Below, one piece after another: positions 8,038 to 16,316 of a stretch of DNA of 64,000 bases. A model generated the notes under the pieces. That model had not been told where the DNA came from. It made no database searches and was given only the letters and a program-made list of their open reading frames with translations. The stretch comes from Bog-473 sp963742035. Lineage in GTDB: Bacteria > Actinomycetota > Acidimicrobiia > Acidimicrobiales > RAAP-2. The DNA is taken from assembly GCA_963742035.1 (NCBI GenBank), contig CAVUKH010000011.1, forward strand, positions 62,001-126,000, written 5' to 3'. A program made the translations under genes and the position numbers. Within the stretch, counting starts at the first letter, position 1. The number at the start of each line of letters is the position of its first letter.

Positions 8038-8909
8038 GTCGGGACACGGGGGTGGACCACGAGACTGCCGCGTCCATGCTTTCGGACGTGACGGGGAAGC
8101 CGTTCCGCCACGTGCGGCAACTCAGCGGCGGCGAAACCGGAGCACACCAGTTCCTCGGGCCCGATGGCCGCTCAATCGTCGTGAAATGGGACACCACGGC
8201 CACCGGCCGTGCTTTTCGGGGTGAGGCGGTCGTCCTCTCCGAGCGGCTTCGCTGTGCGGCGGGGTGGCCTGTCCCAGCCGAATCGGTCGTCGACTCCGAG
8301 GGGATCACCTTCATTGTGCAAGAGTTCATGCCCGGGACGCCCCCCAACACCCTCAATCACGGACTCATCGATCGACTCCTGGAGCTTCACGCACGCCGCC
8401 TCGGATTGGCGGATCCGCACGACCCCGTCCGCTGGCCCGCGAACCTCCTCACGACGCTCACCGTCGGGGGACATGGCTACTGCCGCCACGACTCCTTGGA
8501 GCGCTACGACGACCGCACCCGATCCCTCATCGGGCGCATCGAGTCGTTCGGGCGCTCGCTGAAGGCCGACGACTTCACCGGCGGCGACGTGATCCACTGG
8601 GACCTGCATCCGGGGAACCTGCTCGTCGATGGCGGCGAACTCTCGGCGGTCGTGGACACCGACTTCGCCCTCATCGGAGACGCGGGCTTCGACTTGGTCA
8701 TGTTGGCCTTGACCAGCCTGCAGGTGGACTGCGATCCGGGGGTCCGGTCCCGACTCTTCTCCGAGGCGTTCGATCATCTCCCTCCGTTGCGGGCACAGGC
8801 GTACCTGGCGCACCTGTTCGTGCGGCTGATCGACTGGCCCATCAGGCGGAACAGCCCCACTGAGGTGGACTTCTGGTTGGCGAGGGCGGACGAGTTGCTC
8901 ACGGTCTGA
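8034..8909 (+). CDS. Aminoglycoside phosphotransferase (APH)-family kinase-like protein
   Basis: 291 residues; ATG 8034 overlaps the transporter stop (ATGA). Around residue 187 it has VIHWDLHPGNLLVDGG, the catalytic HxDxxxxN loop, then VVDTDFALIGD supplying the metal-binding Asp. N-terminal SIVVKWD contains the ATP-binding Lys. The family phosphorylates antibiotics, choline, homoserine and other hydroxyls. Trp replaces the Gly usual in 'HGD', as seen in several non-resistance members. Coupling to an exporter is consistent with drug or metabolite inactivation plus export, but the substrate is unknown. Confidence 0.83.
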   Translation: MSRDTGVDHETAASMLSDVTGKPFRHVRQLSGGETGAHQFLGPDGRSIVVKWDTTATGRAFRGEAVVLSERLRCAAGWPVPAESVVDSEGITFIVQEFMPGTPPNTLNHGLIDRLLELHARRLGLADPHDPVRWPANLLTTLTVGGHGYCRHDSLERYDDRTRSLIGRIESFGRSLKADDFTGGDVIHWDLHPGNLLVDGGELSAVVDTDFALIGDAGFDLVMLALTSLQVDCDPGVRSRLFSEAFDHLPPLRAQAYLAHLFVRLIDWPIRRNSPTEVDFWLARADELLTV

Positions 8910-8974
8910 CCCGGCTGCCACGCCCGTCCCGGCGGCGCACGGGGACACCCAAACTTGTGGATCCGATCTGCCCG

Positions 8975-9580
8975 TTAGGGGTCCCATCGCATGAACCAGA
9001 TCCGAGGCCCGGCGTTGGGAGCGTCGGCGTCATCAATGACCCGGAATCCGTACCTCTCATAAATGGAAACGTTGCGCTCCGTGCCCGTTGAGAGGAATGC
9101 GCCCATACCCTCGGCTCGCGCACGCGCCTGACCCTCGAGGATCAGGGCCCCGCCAAGACCCCGACCCTGGAGTGCCGGGTCAACGGCGATCGAGTCGAGT
9201 TGCCACAGGGGACCACTCGGGCTTCGGCTCTCCACCCAGCCCCAGAACGTGCTGTCCCGATGTCCGCCGCCGTCGGCCAGCGCACGAATTCGAGGCTGGT
9301 TCCACGGGTGCTCGGCCCACGATTCGAACCGGCGCGGCGGGATCCACACGGCGGCACCGTTCGCGGTTTCCGCCTCCAAGACGAGGCCAAGTTCAAGCGC
9401 CACCTCGAAGAAATACCCGAAGCACCTCGTGAAACCCTCAACCCGATCCCGCATCTCGCCCATGGGCCAACACATCATCGGTTCGTTCACGAAGGCACGC
9501 CCGAAGACGGATGCCAGCGCAGAGCGTCGATCAGCTCCGGCCGTCGATATCGCTGCCTGTGGCGGTCCACTGCGGTCCAC
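8975..9580 (-). CDS. GNAT-family N-acetyltransferase
   Basis: 201 residues from GTG 9580. The C-terminal half has the GNAT core: WQLDSIAVDPALQGRGLGGA (strand 4 plus acetyl-CoA loop) and NVSIYERYGFRVI. The N-terminal half (FGRAFVNEPMMCWPMG) is typical of actinobacterial GNAT proteins related to puromycin N-acetyltransferase-like enzymes. Acceptor unknown. The start codon falls in a 10-bp tandem duplication (9562-9581), so the true N-terminus is less certain than the rest. Confidence 0.82.
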   Translation of the reverse strand: MDRSGPPQAAISTAGADRRSALASVFGRAFVNEPMMCWPMGEMRDRVEGFTRCFGYFFEVALELGLVLEAETANGAAVWIPPRRFESWAEHPWNQPRIRALADGGGHRDSTFWGWVESRSPSGPLWQLDSIAVDPALQGRGLGGALILEGQARARAEGMGAFLSTGTERNVSIYERYGFRVIDDADAPNAGPRIWFMRWDP

Positions 9581-9581
9581 T
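9562..9581. repeat. 10-bp tandem duplication at a gene start
   Basis: GCGGTCCACT occurs twice without a gap (9562-9571 and 9572-9581). It overlaps the proposed GTG start of the reverse-strand acetyltransferase. Confidence 0.6.
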
Positions 9582-9658
9582 GCGTTATGAGCGTAACCAA
9601 CGACTTGCCCGAATCGGGTCCCAATCCTTCACCGTCCCGGCAGCGAACCGGGTCGCCC

Positions 9659-10399
9659 TCAAGCGGTGAGAACCAGAGGTCCTTCCTTCGTGACCACCAT
9701 CGAATGCTCGAACTGGGCGACGAGACTCCCATCAGCGGTACGCAGCGTCCATCCGTCTTCGTCGTCGATGACGTGATCTGCGGAAACCGACAAGAAGGGC
9801 TCAACGGCCAGCACCAGACCTTCGCGAAGTACCGTTCGCTGTCCGTCATCGATGCTTGGCACGGATGGGGCTTCGTGAAGTTCGCGTCCAATGCCATGAC
9901 CATTGAGATTGGCGATCACGCGAAAACCATGGCGGCGTGCTCGTCTTTGCACCGCTCGTCCCAGGTCGCGGAGTCGGGCACCCGGTTGGGCGGCGTTCAT
10001 CGCGTCACGCTGAGCAAGCCTCGTCGCGTCCAACAGCCGAGAAGCCACCGACGACACACTTCCGACGGCAACACTCGCACCGGTATCCGAGAAGTAACCG
10101 TCCAGCTCAGCCGACACATCGAGGTTGACCAGGTCGCCGTCGTGAAGTTGCCGCTTGAGTGATGGGATGCCGTGGGCGGCTTCGTCATTCACGCTGATGC
10201 ACGTCGAGCCGGGGAAGCGGTACGTGACGCGAGGCGCGGAACGAGCCCCGTGTCTGCGGAAGACGTGTCTGCCCACGGCATCGAGCTCACCGGTCGTCAT
10301 ACCCGGTGAGACGGCATCAATCATGGCCTGGCGAGCTTCTGCAACGACTCGGCCTGCACGGATCAGCCCGTCCAGCTCCTCCTGGCTGTCGATGGTCAC
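9659..10399 (-). CDS. map: Methionine aminopeptidase, type I
   Basis: About 246 residues from GTG 10399, which gives MTIDSQEELDGLIRAGRVV, the expected type I start; ATG 10423 is an alternative. Removes the initiator Met from new proteins. The five metal ligands are visible: two Asp in VNLDVSAELDGYFSDTG, His in NGHGIGRELH, Glu in VLAVEPFLS, Glu in VAQFEHSMVV; the substrate-side His is in AAHGIPS. There is no N-terminal zinc-finger extension. Most methionine aminopeptidases sit in ribosomal or adk loci; this stand-alone, lower-GC copy may be a second one. It diverges from comM. Confidence 0.92.
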   Translation of the reverse strand: MTIDSQEELDGLIRAGRVVAEARQAMIDAVSPGMTTGELDAVGRHVFRRHGARSAPRVTYRFPGSTCISVNDEAAHGIPSLKRQLHDGDLVNLDVSAELDGYFSDTGASVAVGSVSSVASRLLDATRLAQRDAMNAAQPGARLRDLGRAVQRRARRHGFRVIANLNGHGIGRELHEAPSVPSIDDGQRTVLREGLVLAVEPFLSVSADHVIDDEDGWTLRTADGSLVAQFEHSMVVTKEGPLVLTA

Positions 10400-10456
10400 G
10401 TGGTGATCTTGTCGCCATTCCATGTCCAGAACATGGCAGGCATCGGGATCCGACCG

Positions 10457-11941
10457 ATGCGACCGTTCACCACTGTGCAACACGCAGCCATCGCGTCCGC
10501 GACACTGACGGGAGCCACCGGTAGCCCGGTGTCGGTCGAGGTCCACGTCTCCAACGGCCTGCCCGGATTCACCATCGTCGGACTGCCCGACGCAGCGGTG
10601 CGCGAGTCGCGGGATCGCGTGCGCGCCGCCCTCCTGTCCAGCGGACTGCCGTGGCCGCTGCGAAGGACGGTCGTCAACCTGGCGCCCTCCGGGGTGCGCA
10701 AAGGGGGTGCCGGCCTCGACCTTCCCATTGCGGTGGGCCTGCTGGTCGCCGCCGGCGAGTTGAGCCCAACCTGTACCGAGGGCCTCTCTTTCTGCGGGGA
10801 GCTCGGTCTGAACGGGTCGCTGCGTCATGTGCCGGGCATGATCGCCCTCGCCGACTGCGCCGCCTCCTCCGGGCTCGTGGTCCCGCTCTGTGACGTCCGG
10901 GAGGCCGCGCTGGTCCGTGGGACGGCCGTGCGGGGCGCGGCGACGCTCGGTGAGCTCGTCGCTATCCTGCGCGGCCGGATGGACTGGCCCGCCGCTCCCG
11001 CTCCGTCTGCGACGGGCACCGCATCGGCCCCGCCCGACCTGTCGGACGTTCATGGCCAGGCCGTCGGTCGCCGGGCCATCGAGGTCGCGGCGGCGGGCCG
11101 CCACCACCTGCTGATGATCGGGCCGCCGGGATCGGGAAAGACCATGTTGGCCGAGCGCGCCGTCGGGCTCCTCCCGCCATTGACGCCCGACGAGGCCCTG
11201 ACCGTCACCCGCACCCATTCGGCTGCCGGCTGCGCCCTGCCCGACGGTGCGCTCCTCGAGCGACCCCCGTTCCGCGCCCCGCACCATCAGGCGTCCATCG
11301 TGTCCCTGGTCGGTGGGGGCAGCTGGTCCCTCCGCCCCGGCGAGGCGAGCCTGGCCACCCACGGGGTCCTGTTCCTCGACGAGCTCGGTGAGTTCCCGGT
11401 TGCCGCCCTGGAGGCCCTGCGCCAGCCGCTCGAGGAGGGAGTCATCCGTGTCAGCCGCGCCGGCGGCACGGTGACCTTTCCTGCGGCCTTCCTTCTCGTC
11501 GCCGCCATGAACCCCTGCCCCTGTGGGGAAGGGGTCTACGAGGGAGCCTGCAGCTGCAGCGCGGCCACCCGTGCTCGGTACAGGCGCCGTCTCTCCGCAC
11601 CGCTGCTGGACCGTTTCGACCTGGTCGTACCGCTCAGCCGGCCGGACCCCGACCAACTGCTCGCCGGGGAGCCGGGGGAGCCCTCCGCGGTCGTCGCCCG
11701 TCGGGTGGCCGCCGCCCGTGCCGTGCTCACCGCGGACGAGAGGGAACTCGACCTGGCTCCCGACGCCGCCGAACTCCTCGCTTCCAAACTGCGAGCCGGA
11801 GGCCTGAGCGCCCGTGGGCTGCACAAGGTCACCCGCGTCGCCCGCACGGTGGCCGCGCTCGCCGCTGCCGACGTGGTCTCGTTCGGCCACGCCGCCGAAG
11901 CCCTGTCCCTGCGGGCGGGAAGGGCCGTGGTGGTGCCGTGA
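10457..11941 (+). CDS. comM: YifB/ComM family Mg-chelatase-like AAA+ ATPase
   Basis: About 494 residues from ATG 10457 (GTG 10475 and ATG 10433 are in-frame alternatives). N-terminal Lon-like domain (SVEVHVSNGLPGFTIVGLPD), AAA+ core with Walker A GPPGSGKTM near residue 222 and Walker B GVLFLDELGEF near 304, and a Cys cluster MNPCPCGEG...CSC in the Mg-chelatase insert. ComM is a hexameric helicase that extends branch migration when imported DNA recombines with the chromosome. It overlaps dprA by four bases, making a natural-transformation/recombination pair. Confidence 0.93.
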   Translation: MRPFTTVQHAAIASATLTGATGSPVSVEVHVSNGLPGFTIVGLPDAAVRESRDRVRAALLSSGLPWPLRRTVVNLAPSGVRKGGAGLDLPIAVGLLVAAGELSPTCTEGLSFCGELGLNGSLRHVPGMIALADCAASSGLVVPLCDVREAALVRGTAVRGAATLGELVAILRGRMDWPAAPAPSATGTASAPPDLSDVHGQAVGRRAIEVAAAGRHHLLMIGPPGSGKTMLAERAVGLLPPLTPDEALTVTRTHSAAGCALPDGALLERPPFRAPHHQASIVSLVGGGSWSLRPGEASLATHGVLFLDELGEFPVAALEALRQPLEEGVIRVSRAGGTVTFPAAFLLVAAMNPCPCGEGVYEGACSCSAATRARYRRRLSAPLLDRFDLVVPLSRPDPDQLLAGEPGEPSAVVARRVAAARAVLTADERELDLAPDAAELLASKLRAGGLSARGLHKVTRVARTVAALAAADVVSFGHAAEALSLRAGRAVVVP

Positions 11942-13014
11942 CGTCGGGACTTCCGCAGGAGGCCTTCGCCGCCGCCCTGGCCTCCCTGCCCTCCATGGGG
12001 CCCGCCCGACTGCGCACGCTGCTCGCCGCGGACCCGCCCGCAGCGGCATGGGAGCGGGCCGCCCCCGGGGCGGGCGCGTCGGGGCGCGATGTCGAGCGTG
12101 TCTGGCACCGCCACACCTCGTTGGGGATCCGGGTCCTCTTGGCCGGGCGTCCCTCGTATCCGGTGCGGTTGGCCGACGACCCCAGGGCTCCCGCGGTCCT
12201 GTTCTGCCTGGGCGACCCGTCGGCGCTGGCCGATGACGGCCCGACCGTGGCGCTGGTCGGGACGCGCGCGCCGACCCGCTACGGCATCGGCGTCGCCGCG
12301 CAGTTCGGCGCCGACCTGGCGGCGGCGGGCGTGCGCGTGGTGTCGGGTCTGGCCCTTGGCATCGACGCTGCGGCGCACGAGGGTGCCTGCGGAGCCGGCG
12401 CCCCACCCGTCGCGGTCGTGGCCGGCGGCCTCGACCACGTCTATCCGCGCCGGCACGAGCGGCTGTGGGAGCGGGTCGCCTCCACGGGCGTCATCGTGTC
12501 CGAGTCCCCGGCCGGCGTGCCCACGGAGAAGTGGCGCTTCCCGGTCCGCAACCGCCTCCTCGCCGCCCTGAGCGATGTGGTGGTCGTGGTGGAGAGCCGC
12601 CACCATGGAGGCTCGCGGCACACGGTCGACGCGGCCATCCAGCGCGGGGTCCCCGTCGGGGCGGTCCCCGGTTCCATCCGCAGCGCCACGTCCGAGGGCA
12701 CCAACGCGCTCTTGGCCGACGGTGCGTTCCCGGTCTGCTCGACCGGTGACATCCTCGTTGCCCTCGCGCTGCTCGGGGCCTCGGTGACCGTTCCGCCCGA
12801 CGGCGCCCGCCGGGGGCCGGGGCCGCCGGCCCCGCCCGCACCCTCCCCGGGCCGGGACCGCCACGTCTACGACGCCCTCAGCGCCGATCCGGCCCCCCTC
12901 GACGAGCTGGCCCGGCTGACAGGGCTCCACCTGGGCGAGCTGTGCGGGGGACTGGAGCGGCTCGCCCAGGCGGGGTTGGCCCGCCAGGCCGGGGGTTGGT
13001 GGGAGCGAACCTGA
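11938..13014 (+). CDS. dprA: DNA-processing protein DprA
   Basis: 358 residues; GTG 11938 overlaps the comM stop (GTGA). The Rossmann-like core is clear: VALVGTRAPTRYG, VVSGLALGIDAAAHEGA, VAVVAGGLDHVYPRRH, FPVRNRLLAALSDVVVVVES, then SEGTNALLADGAF. An N-terminal HhH-like part and a C-terminal winged-helix domain (about 300-358) separated by a Pro-rich linker complete the protein. DprA protects incoming single-stranded DNA and loads RecA. The gene is complete, so the recombination step of DNA uptake is probably functional; uptake genes themselves are not in the window. Confidence 0.95.
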   Translation: MTSGLPQEAFAAALASLPSMGPARLRTLLAADPPAAAWERAAPGAGASGRDVERVWHRHTSLGIRVLLAGRPSYPVRLADDPRAPAVLFCLGDPSALADDGPTVALVGTRAPTRYGIGVAAQFGADLAAAGVRVVSGLALGIDAAAHEGACGAGAPPVAVVAGGLDHVYPRRHERLWERVASTGVIVSESPAGVPTEKWRFPVRNRLLAALSDVVVVVESRHHGGSRHTVDAAIQRGVPVGAVPGSIRSATSEGTNALLADGAFPVCSTGDILVALALLGASVTVPPDGARRGPGPPAPPAPSPGRDRHVYDALSADPAPLDELARLTGLHLGELCGGLERLAQAGLARQAGGWWERT

Positions 13015-13081
13015 AGACCGGCCCCGGGGACGCCCGAGGCGGCGCCGGCGGGCCGCACCTGTCGGGAGCCCCCCGGCGCCC

Positions 13082-13087
13082 TATCCT
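13082..13087 (+). promoter_or_regulatory. -10 box of a leaderless promoter (TATCCT)
   Basis: TATCCT ends eight bases before ATG 13096. It lies in the 81-base gap after dprA and suggests that the luciferase-like/acyltransferase pair has its own promoter. Confidence 0.5.
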
Positions 13088-13095
13088 GCCTCGCC

Positions 13096-13629
13096 ATGAA
13101 CGGACGGTTCCTCCAGGGAGCTGACGCGGCCGGACTGCGGGCCGAGGCCATGCAAGCGGCTGAGCAGGGCGTCGGCGCCGTGTTCTTGAGCCCGGGGCCC
13201 CTGGGCGACCCGATCGTCCTGGCCGCGGGGCTCAGCTCCTCGGTCTCCGACCTGTTGCTGGGGGTCCGCATGGTGCTGGGGCCTGCCGAGCGTCATCCCG
13301 CCGTGCTCGCCCGTGACGTCGCGAGCCTGGATCTCGTCTGCGGCGGACGGAGCGTGCTCTGTTTCGCCCCACCGTTCGACGAGGCGCTGGAGGAGGCGGT
13401 CTCCCTCTGTCGGGCCTTGTGGCAAGCCGGAGAGCTCCACAGCGACGGTCCCCGTTTCCCGGTACGGGCGGCCGCCAACCGCGCTCGTCCGGTAGGCGAC
13501 CACAGCCCACTGATCGCCTTCGACCTCACCGGGGGCGACGAGTTGCCCGCCTCCGTGGCCGAGGGCGGCGACATCGTGCTGCGCGCCGACGGCGACGACC
13601 CCGAGGCGTGCCGCTTGGAGCGGGTGTGA
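13096..13629 (+). CDS. Shortened luciferase-like (LLM) protein
   Basis: 177 residues from ATG 13096. The order 'dPIVLAAGLSSSVSDLLLGV', 'GPAERHPAVLARDVASLDLV', GGRSVLCFAPPFDEALE and LCRALWQAGELHSDGPRFPV is exactly that of luciferase-like F420/FMN oxidoreductases, but these normally run to about 280-340 residues. The first strand with its cofactor residues and the last third of the TIM barrel are missing or replaced by a short tail. It may bind a flavin partner, act as a subunit, or be a degenerate copy. Its stop overlaps the acyltransferase start by four bases. Confidence 0.7.
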   Translation: MNGRFLQGADAAGLRAEAMQAAEQGVGAVFLSPGPLGDPIVLAAGLSSSVSDLLLGVRMVLGPAERHPAVLARDVASLDLVCGGRSVLCFAPPFDEALEEAVSLCRALWQAGELHSDGPRFPVRAAANRARPVGDHSPLIAFDLTGGDELPASVAEGGDIVLRADGDDPEACRLERV

Positions 13630-15755
13630 CGGACGCCACCCTGGTCCACGAGCCGACCGGGATGACGACGGCCACGACTGCGGTCACCGGCCGCCATCTC
13701 CCCGCCCTCAACGGGCTCCGGGGCGTGGCGGTCATCGGCGTCGTGGCGTACCACCTGCAGTTCGGGTGGGCCAGGGGTGGGTATCTCGGGGTCGACCTCT
13801 TCTTCGTCCTCTCCGGCTTCTTGATCACGACGCTCCTGCTGGAGGAGTGGGTCGGGACGGGCCGCGTCAACCTGGCCGCCTTCTGGGGCCGGCGGGCCAA
13901 GCGCCTGTTGCCGGCGCTGTTCCTCGTCGTGGCAGCGCTCGCGCTGTACCTCGTCTGCAACGCCCTCTTCGGTGGCCCCGGTGCCAATGGCCTGATCGAC
14001 CTTTCCGGGCTGCGGGGCGACGCCATCGCCACGCTGCTCTACGTCAACAACTGGCATTTGATTTACGCCCACCAGTCCTACTTCGCCCAGTTCTCCACTC
14101 CCTCGCCGTTGCAGCACACCTGGTCGCTGGCCATTGAGGAGCAGTTCTACCTCGTGTGGCCCCTGCTGATCCTGGTGCTGCTCCGCTACGGGCGCCGCAT
14201 CTGGCGCCGCGTCGGCGTCGCGGTCACCGTGACCCTCGGTGTGGGCTCCTCCGTGCTGATGGCGGTGCTGTTCCATCCCGGAGTCGATCCCTCACGCATC
14301 TACTACGGGACCGACACCCGGCTGTTCGACCTCATGGCGGGTGCGACCATCGCTTTCCTGGCGGCCGCACGCCCGCAGCCGAGCGCACGGTCGTGCCGGA
14401 CCCTGCACTGGGTCGGTCCGGCCGCGGCCGTGGTCCTCGGCGTGTTCTGGGTGCTCGCCGGCACGCCCGGCGGCCTGCCCACGAACTTCATGTTCGAAGG
14501 TGGGTTCCTGCTCTGCGCGGCGCTGGCGGGTCTGGTCGTGGCGGACGCACGACTGGTCGAGCCCGGGCGCTTCGCCCGTGGCCTGGCCTGGGGGCCGCTG
14601 CACTTCATCGGCACCATCTCCTACGGGGTCTACCTCTGGCACTGGCCGGTGATCGTCTACCTGAACGGTGCCCGCACCGGGTTGTCGACCTGGCCCCTCG
14701 ACCTCCTGCGCGTTGCCGTCACGCTGGCGGTGTCGACGGCGAGCTACTACCTGGTCGAGCGGCCGATCCGCTTGGCGAAACTGCACGGCGGCATGCGCCT
14801 GTGGCTCGGCCCGGTCGCCGGTGTCGTCACCGCCGCCGTCATTGTGGTGGCCACCATCCCCGCCGTGGCCGATCCGACCAAGGTCGCCACCACCACGCAT
14901 CTCGCCTCCTCGGGCTCGGTGCAGTCGGTGCCGGGTGCCGGAGGCTTCGCCGGCCAGAAGCCCATCCATTTGGCGCCGGCGCCGTCTCCCGCCGATCCGC
15001 TCCGCGTCATGGTCCTGGGTGATTCGGTCATGCACGATGCCTCGTACGGCATCACGGCGTCCTTGCAGGCCACGGGCGAGGCCACGGTGGCCACCCGCAC
15101 CATCGACGGGTTCGGGCTGACGACGGCGACCAGTTGGCCCACGGCCATACCCAACCTCATCCGCCAGACCCGGGCCCAGCTGATTGTGGCCTCGTGGAGC
15201 TGGGACCAGTACGGGCCCACGACCCCCAACGCGCTGCACCAGCCCGTCCAGTACACCGACCTGCTGCGCCGCGCCGTCGCCACCATGTTGACGCCGGGCA
15301 ACGGAGTCGAAGGCGTCATCTTCACCGAGTTCCCCCTGTCGGGTGATCTCGCCGCCGCCAACCCGGCCGACACGGCGAGCTACAACAAGGAGCGCCGGGC
15401 CGGCCTCGTTGCCTGGAACAACATCGCCGAGAAGATGACCACGCTGTTCCCGGGCCGGGTCATGTACTTCCCGTTGGCCGATTCCGTCCTGTTGCACGGG
15501 ACGTACTCCGCCTGGCTGCCCCCCGAAGGCGAGCCCCACGCACCGAACAGCGCGTGGACGCGGGTCCGCAAGCTCGACAACGTGCACCTGTGCCCCGAGG
15601 GCAGCGCCCGCTTCGCCGCCGCGCTGCTGGCCGACATGACGGCCGTGTTCCGCCTGGCGCCGGCCACCGGCAACTGGTCGCAGGGGGCATGGACGACCGA
15701 CCCCGACTTCAACAATCCACCCGGAGCCTGCCCCGACGACCATCCGCCGGGCTAG
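13626..15755 (+). CDS. OafA/YrhL-type acyltransferase fused to an SGNH esterase-like domain
   Basis: 709 residues from GTG 13626 (GTGA overlap). Residues about 20-415 form the multi-helix Acyltransferase 3 domain, with the catalytic-type His in VVAYHLQFGWARGGYLG and then DLFFVLSGFLITTLLL. After a helix near 395-420 comes an external SGNH-like domain: MVLGDSVMHD near 460-470 and KLDNVHLCPEGSARFA near 650 provide the Ser and Asp-x-x-His. Such proteins transfer acyl groups across the membrane onto cell-wall or exported glycans. The target glycan is unknown. Confidence 0.92.
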   Translation: MTDATLVHEPTGMTTATTAVTGRHLPALNGLRGVAVIGVVAYHLQFGWARGGYLGVDLFFVLSGFLITTLLLEEWVGTGRVNLAAFWGRRAKRLLPALFLVVAALALYLVCNALFGGPGANGLIDLSGLRGDAIATLLYVNNWHLIYAHQSYFAQFSTPSPLQHTWSLAIEEQFYLVWPLLILVLLRYGRRIWRRVGVAVTVTLGVGSSVLMAVLFHPGVDPSRIYYGTDTRLFDLMAGATIAFLAAARPQPSARSCRTLHWVGPAAAVVLGVFWVLAGTPGGLPTNFMFEGGFLLCAALAGLVVADARLVEPGRFARGLAWGPLHFIGTISYGVYLWHWPVIVYLNGARTGLSTWPLDLLRVAVTLAVSTASYYLVERPIRLAKLHGGMRLWLGPVAGVVTAAVIVVATIPAVADPTKVATTTHLASSGSVQSVPGAGGFAGQKPIHLAPAPSPADPLRVMVLGDSVMHDASYGITASLQATGEATVATRTIDGFGLTTATSWPTAIPNLIRQTRAQLIVASWSWDQYGPTTPNALHQPVQYTDLLRRAVATMLTPGNGVEGVIFTEFPLSGDLAAANPADTASYNKERRAGLVAWNNIAEKMTTLFPGRVMYFPLADSVLLHGTYSAWLPPEGEPHAPNSAWTRVRKLDNVHLCPEGSARFAAALLADMTAVFRLAPATGNWSQGAWTTDPDFNNPPGACPDDHPPG

Positions 15756-15787
15756 CGGTCTCGTCCCTCATCACTGTCGTTCCCACC

Positions 15788-15815
15788 GCCGTCGAGCGCC
15801 TGCCGTCGAGCGCCC
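15788..15815. repeat. 14-bp tandem duplication
   Basis: GCCGTCGAGCGCCT (15788-15801) is followed directly by GCCGTCGAGCGCCC (15802-15815), in the 72-base gap between the convergent acyltransferase and secreted-protein genes. Confidence 0.6.
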
Positions 15816-15827
15816 CACAGCCGAGTG

Positions 15828-16265
15828 TCAGGAGCAGGCCGAGCTGCTGATGGTGCGCTGCGCCGTTGCCGCCGATTTCACGCTGGCCCAGTTGGACCCG
15901 ATGTTGGCCACCACCTCGTACCAGTAGTTGCCCGTGGCGAGCGCGGCGCTGGTCCACGACGTGGTCGTGACCGTCGTCTGCAGGGTGTAGGTCCCGGTCG
16001 CGCTCGTGTTCGACTGGTAGACCCCGTAGCCGGTGGCGTGCGTGATGGCGGCCCAGGTGACCTTGACCTCCTTGAGGCTGGCCGGGGAGGCGCAGGCGGA
16101 GGTCGCCGTCGGTGCGGCCGGCAGGGCCTGGGCCTTCGCTTCCCCCGAGTTCACCGTGGCCACATGGACGGCCCAGTTCCCCGCCCCCCAGGCCGTGCCC
16201 GTCGGGACGAGGAGGCTCAGGAACGTTGCGCTGCCGACAGCGACGAGGAGAGCGCCGCGGCGCAT
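15828..16265 (-). CDS. Secreted protein with a fibronectin-III-like domain
   Basis: 145 residues from ATG 16265, preceded by GAGGGGAG seven bases upstream; the extension to 16307 is rejected on that ground. Residues 1-24 form a signal peptide (basic MRR, hydrophobic core, cut likely after GTAWG). The mature part contains an FN3-like stretch: KEVKVTWAAITHATGYGVYQ, then YTLQTTVTTTSWTSAAL and NYWYEVVANIGSNW. This is a beta-sandwich; no catalytic or cell-wall-anchor motif is visible. It follows another secreted gene by 51 bases, probably in one transcript. Confidence 0.72.
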   Translation of the reverse strand: MRRGALLVAVGSATFLSLLVPTGTAWGAGNWAVHVATVNSGEAKAQALPAAPTATSACASPASLKEVKVTWAAITHATGYGVYQSNTSATGTYTLQTTVTTTSWTSAALATGNYWYEVVANIGSNWASVKSAATAQRTISSSACS

Positions 16266-16316
16266 GCGCGGGCTCCCCTCGTCGTCGTTCGGTCCTCTCC
16301 GGGGCAAGGAGGAGGA

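Noticed and set aside
10424..12406. Long minus-strand extension of the methionine aminopeptidase frame (915 residues)
   Set aside because: Everything before residue about 665 is antisense to comM and dprA and is Arg/Pro/Gly-rich noise.
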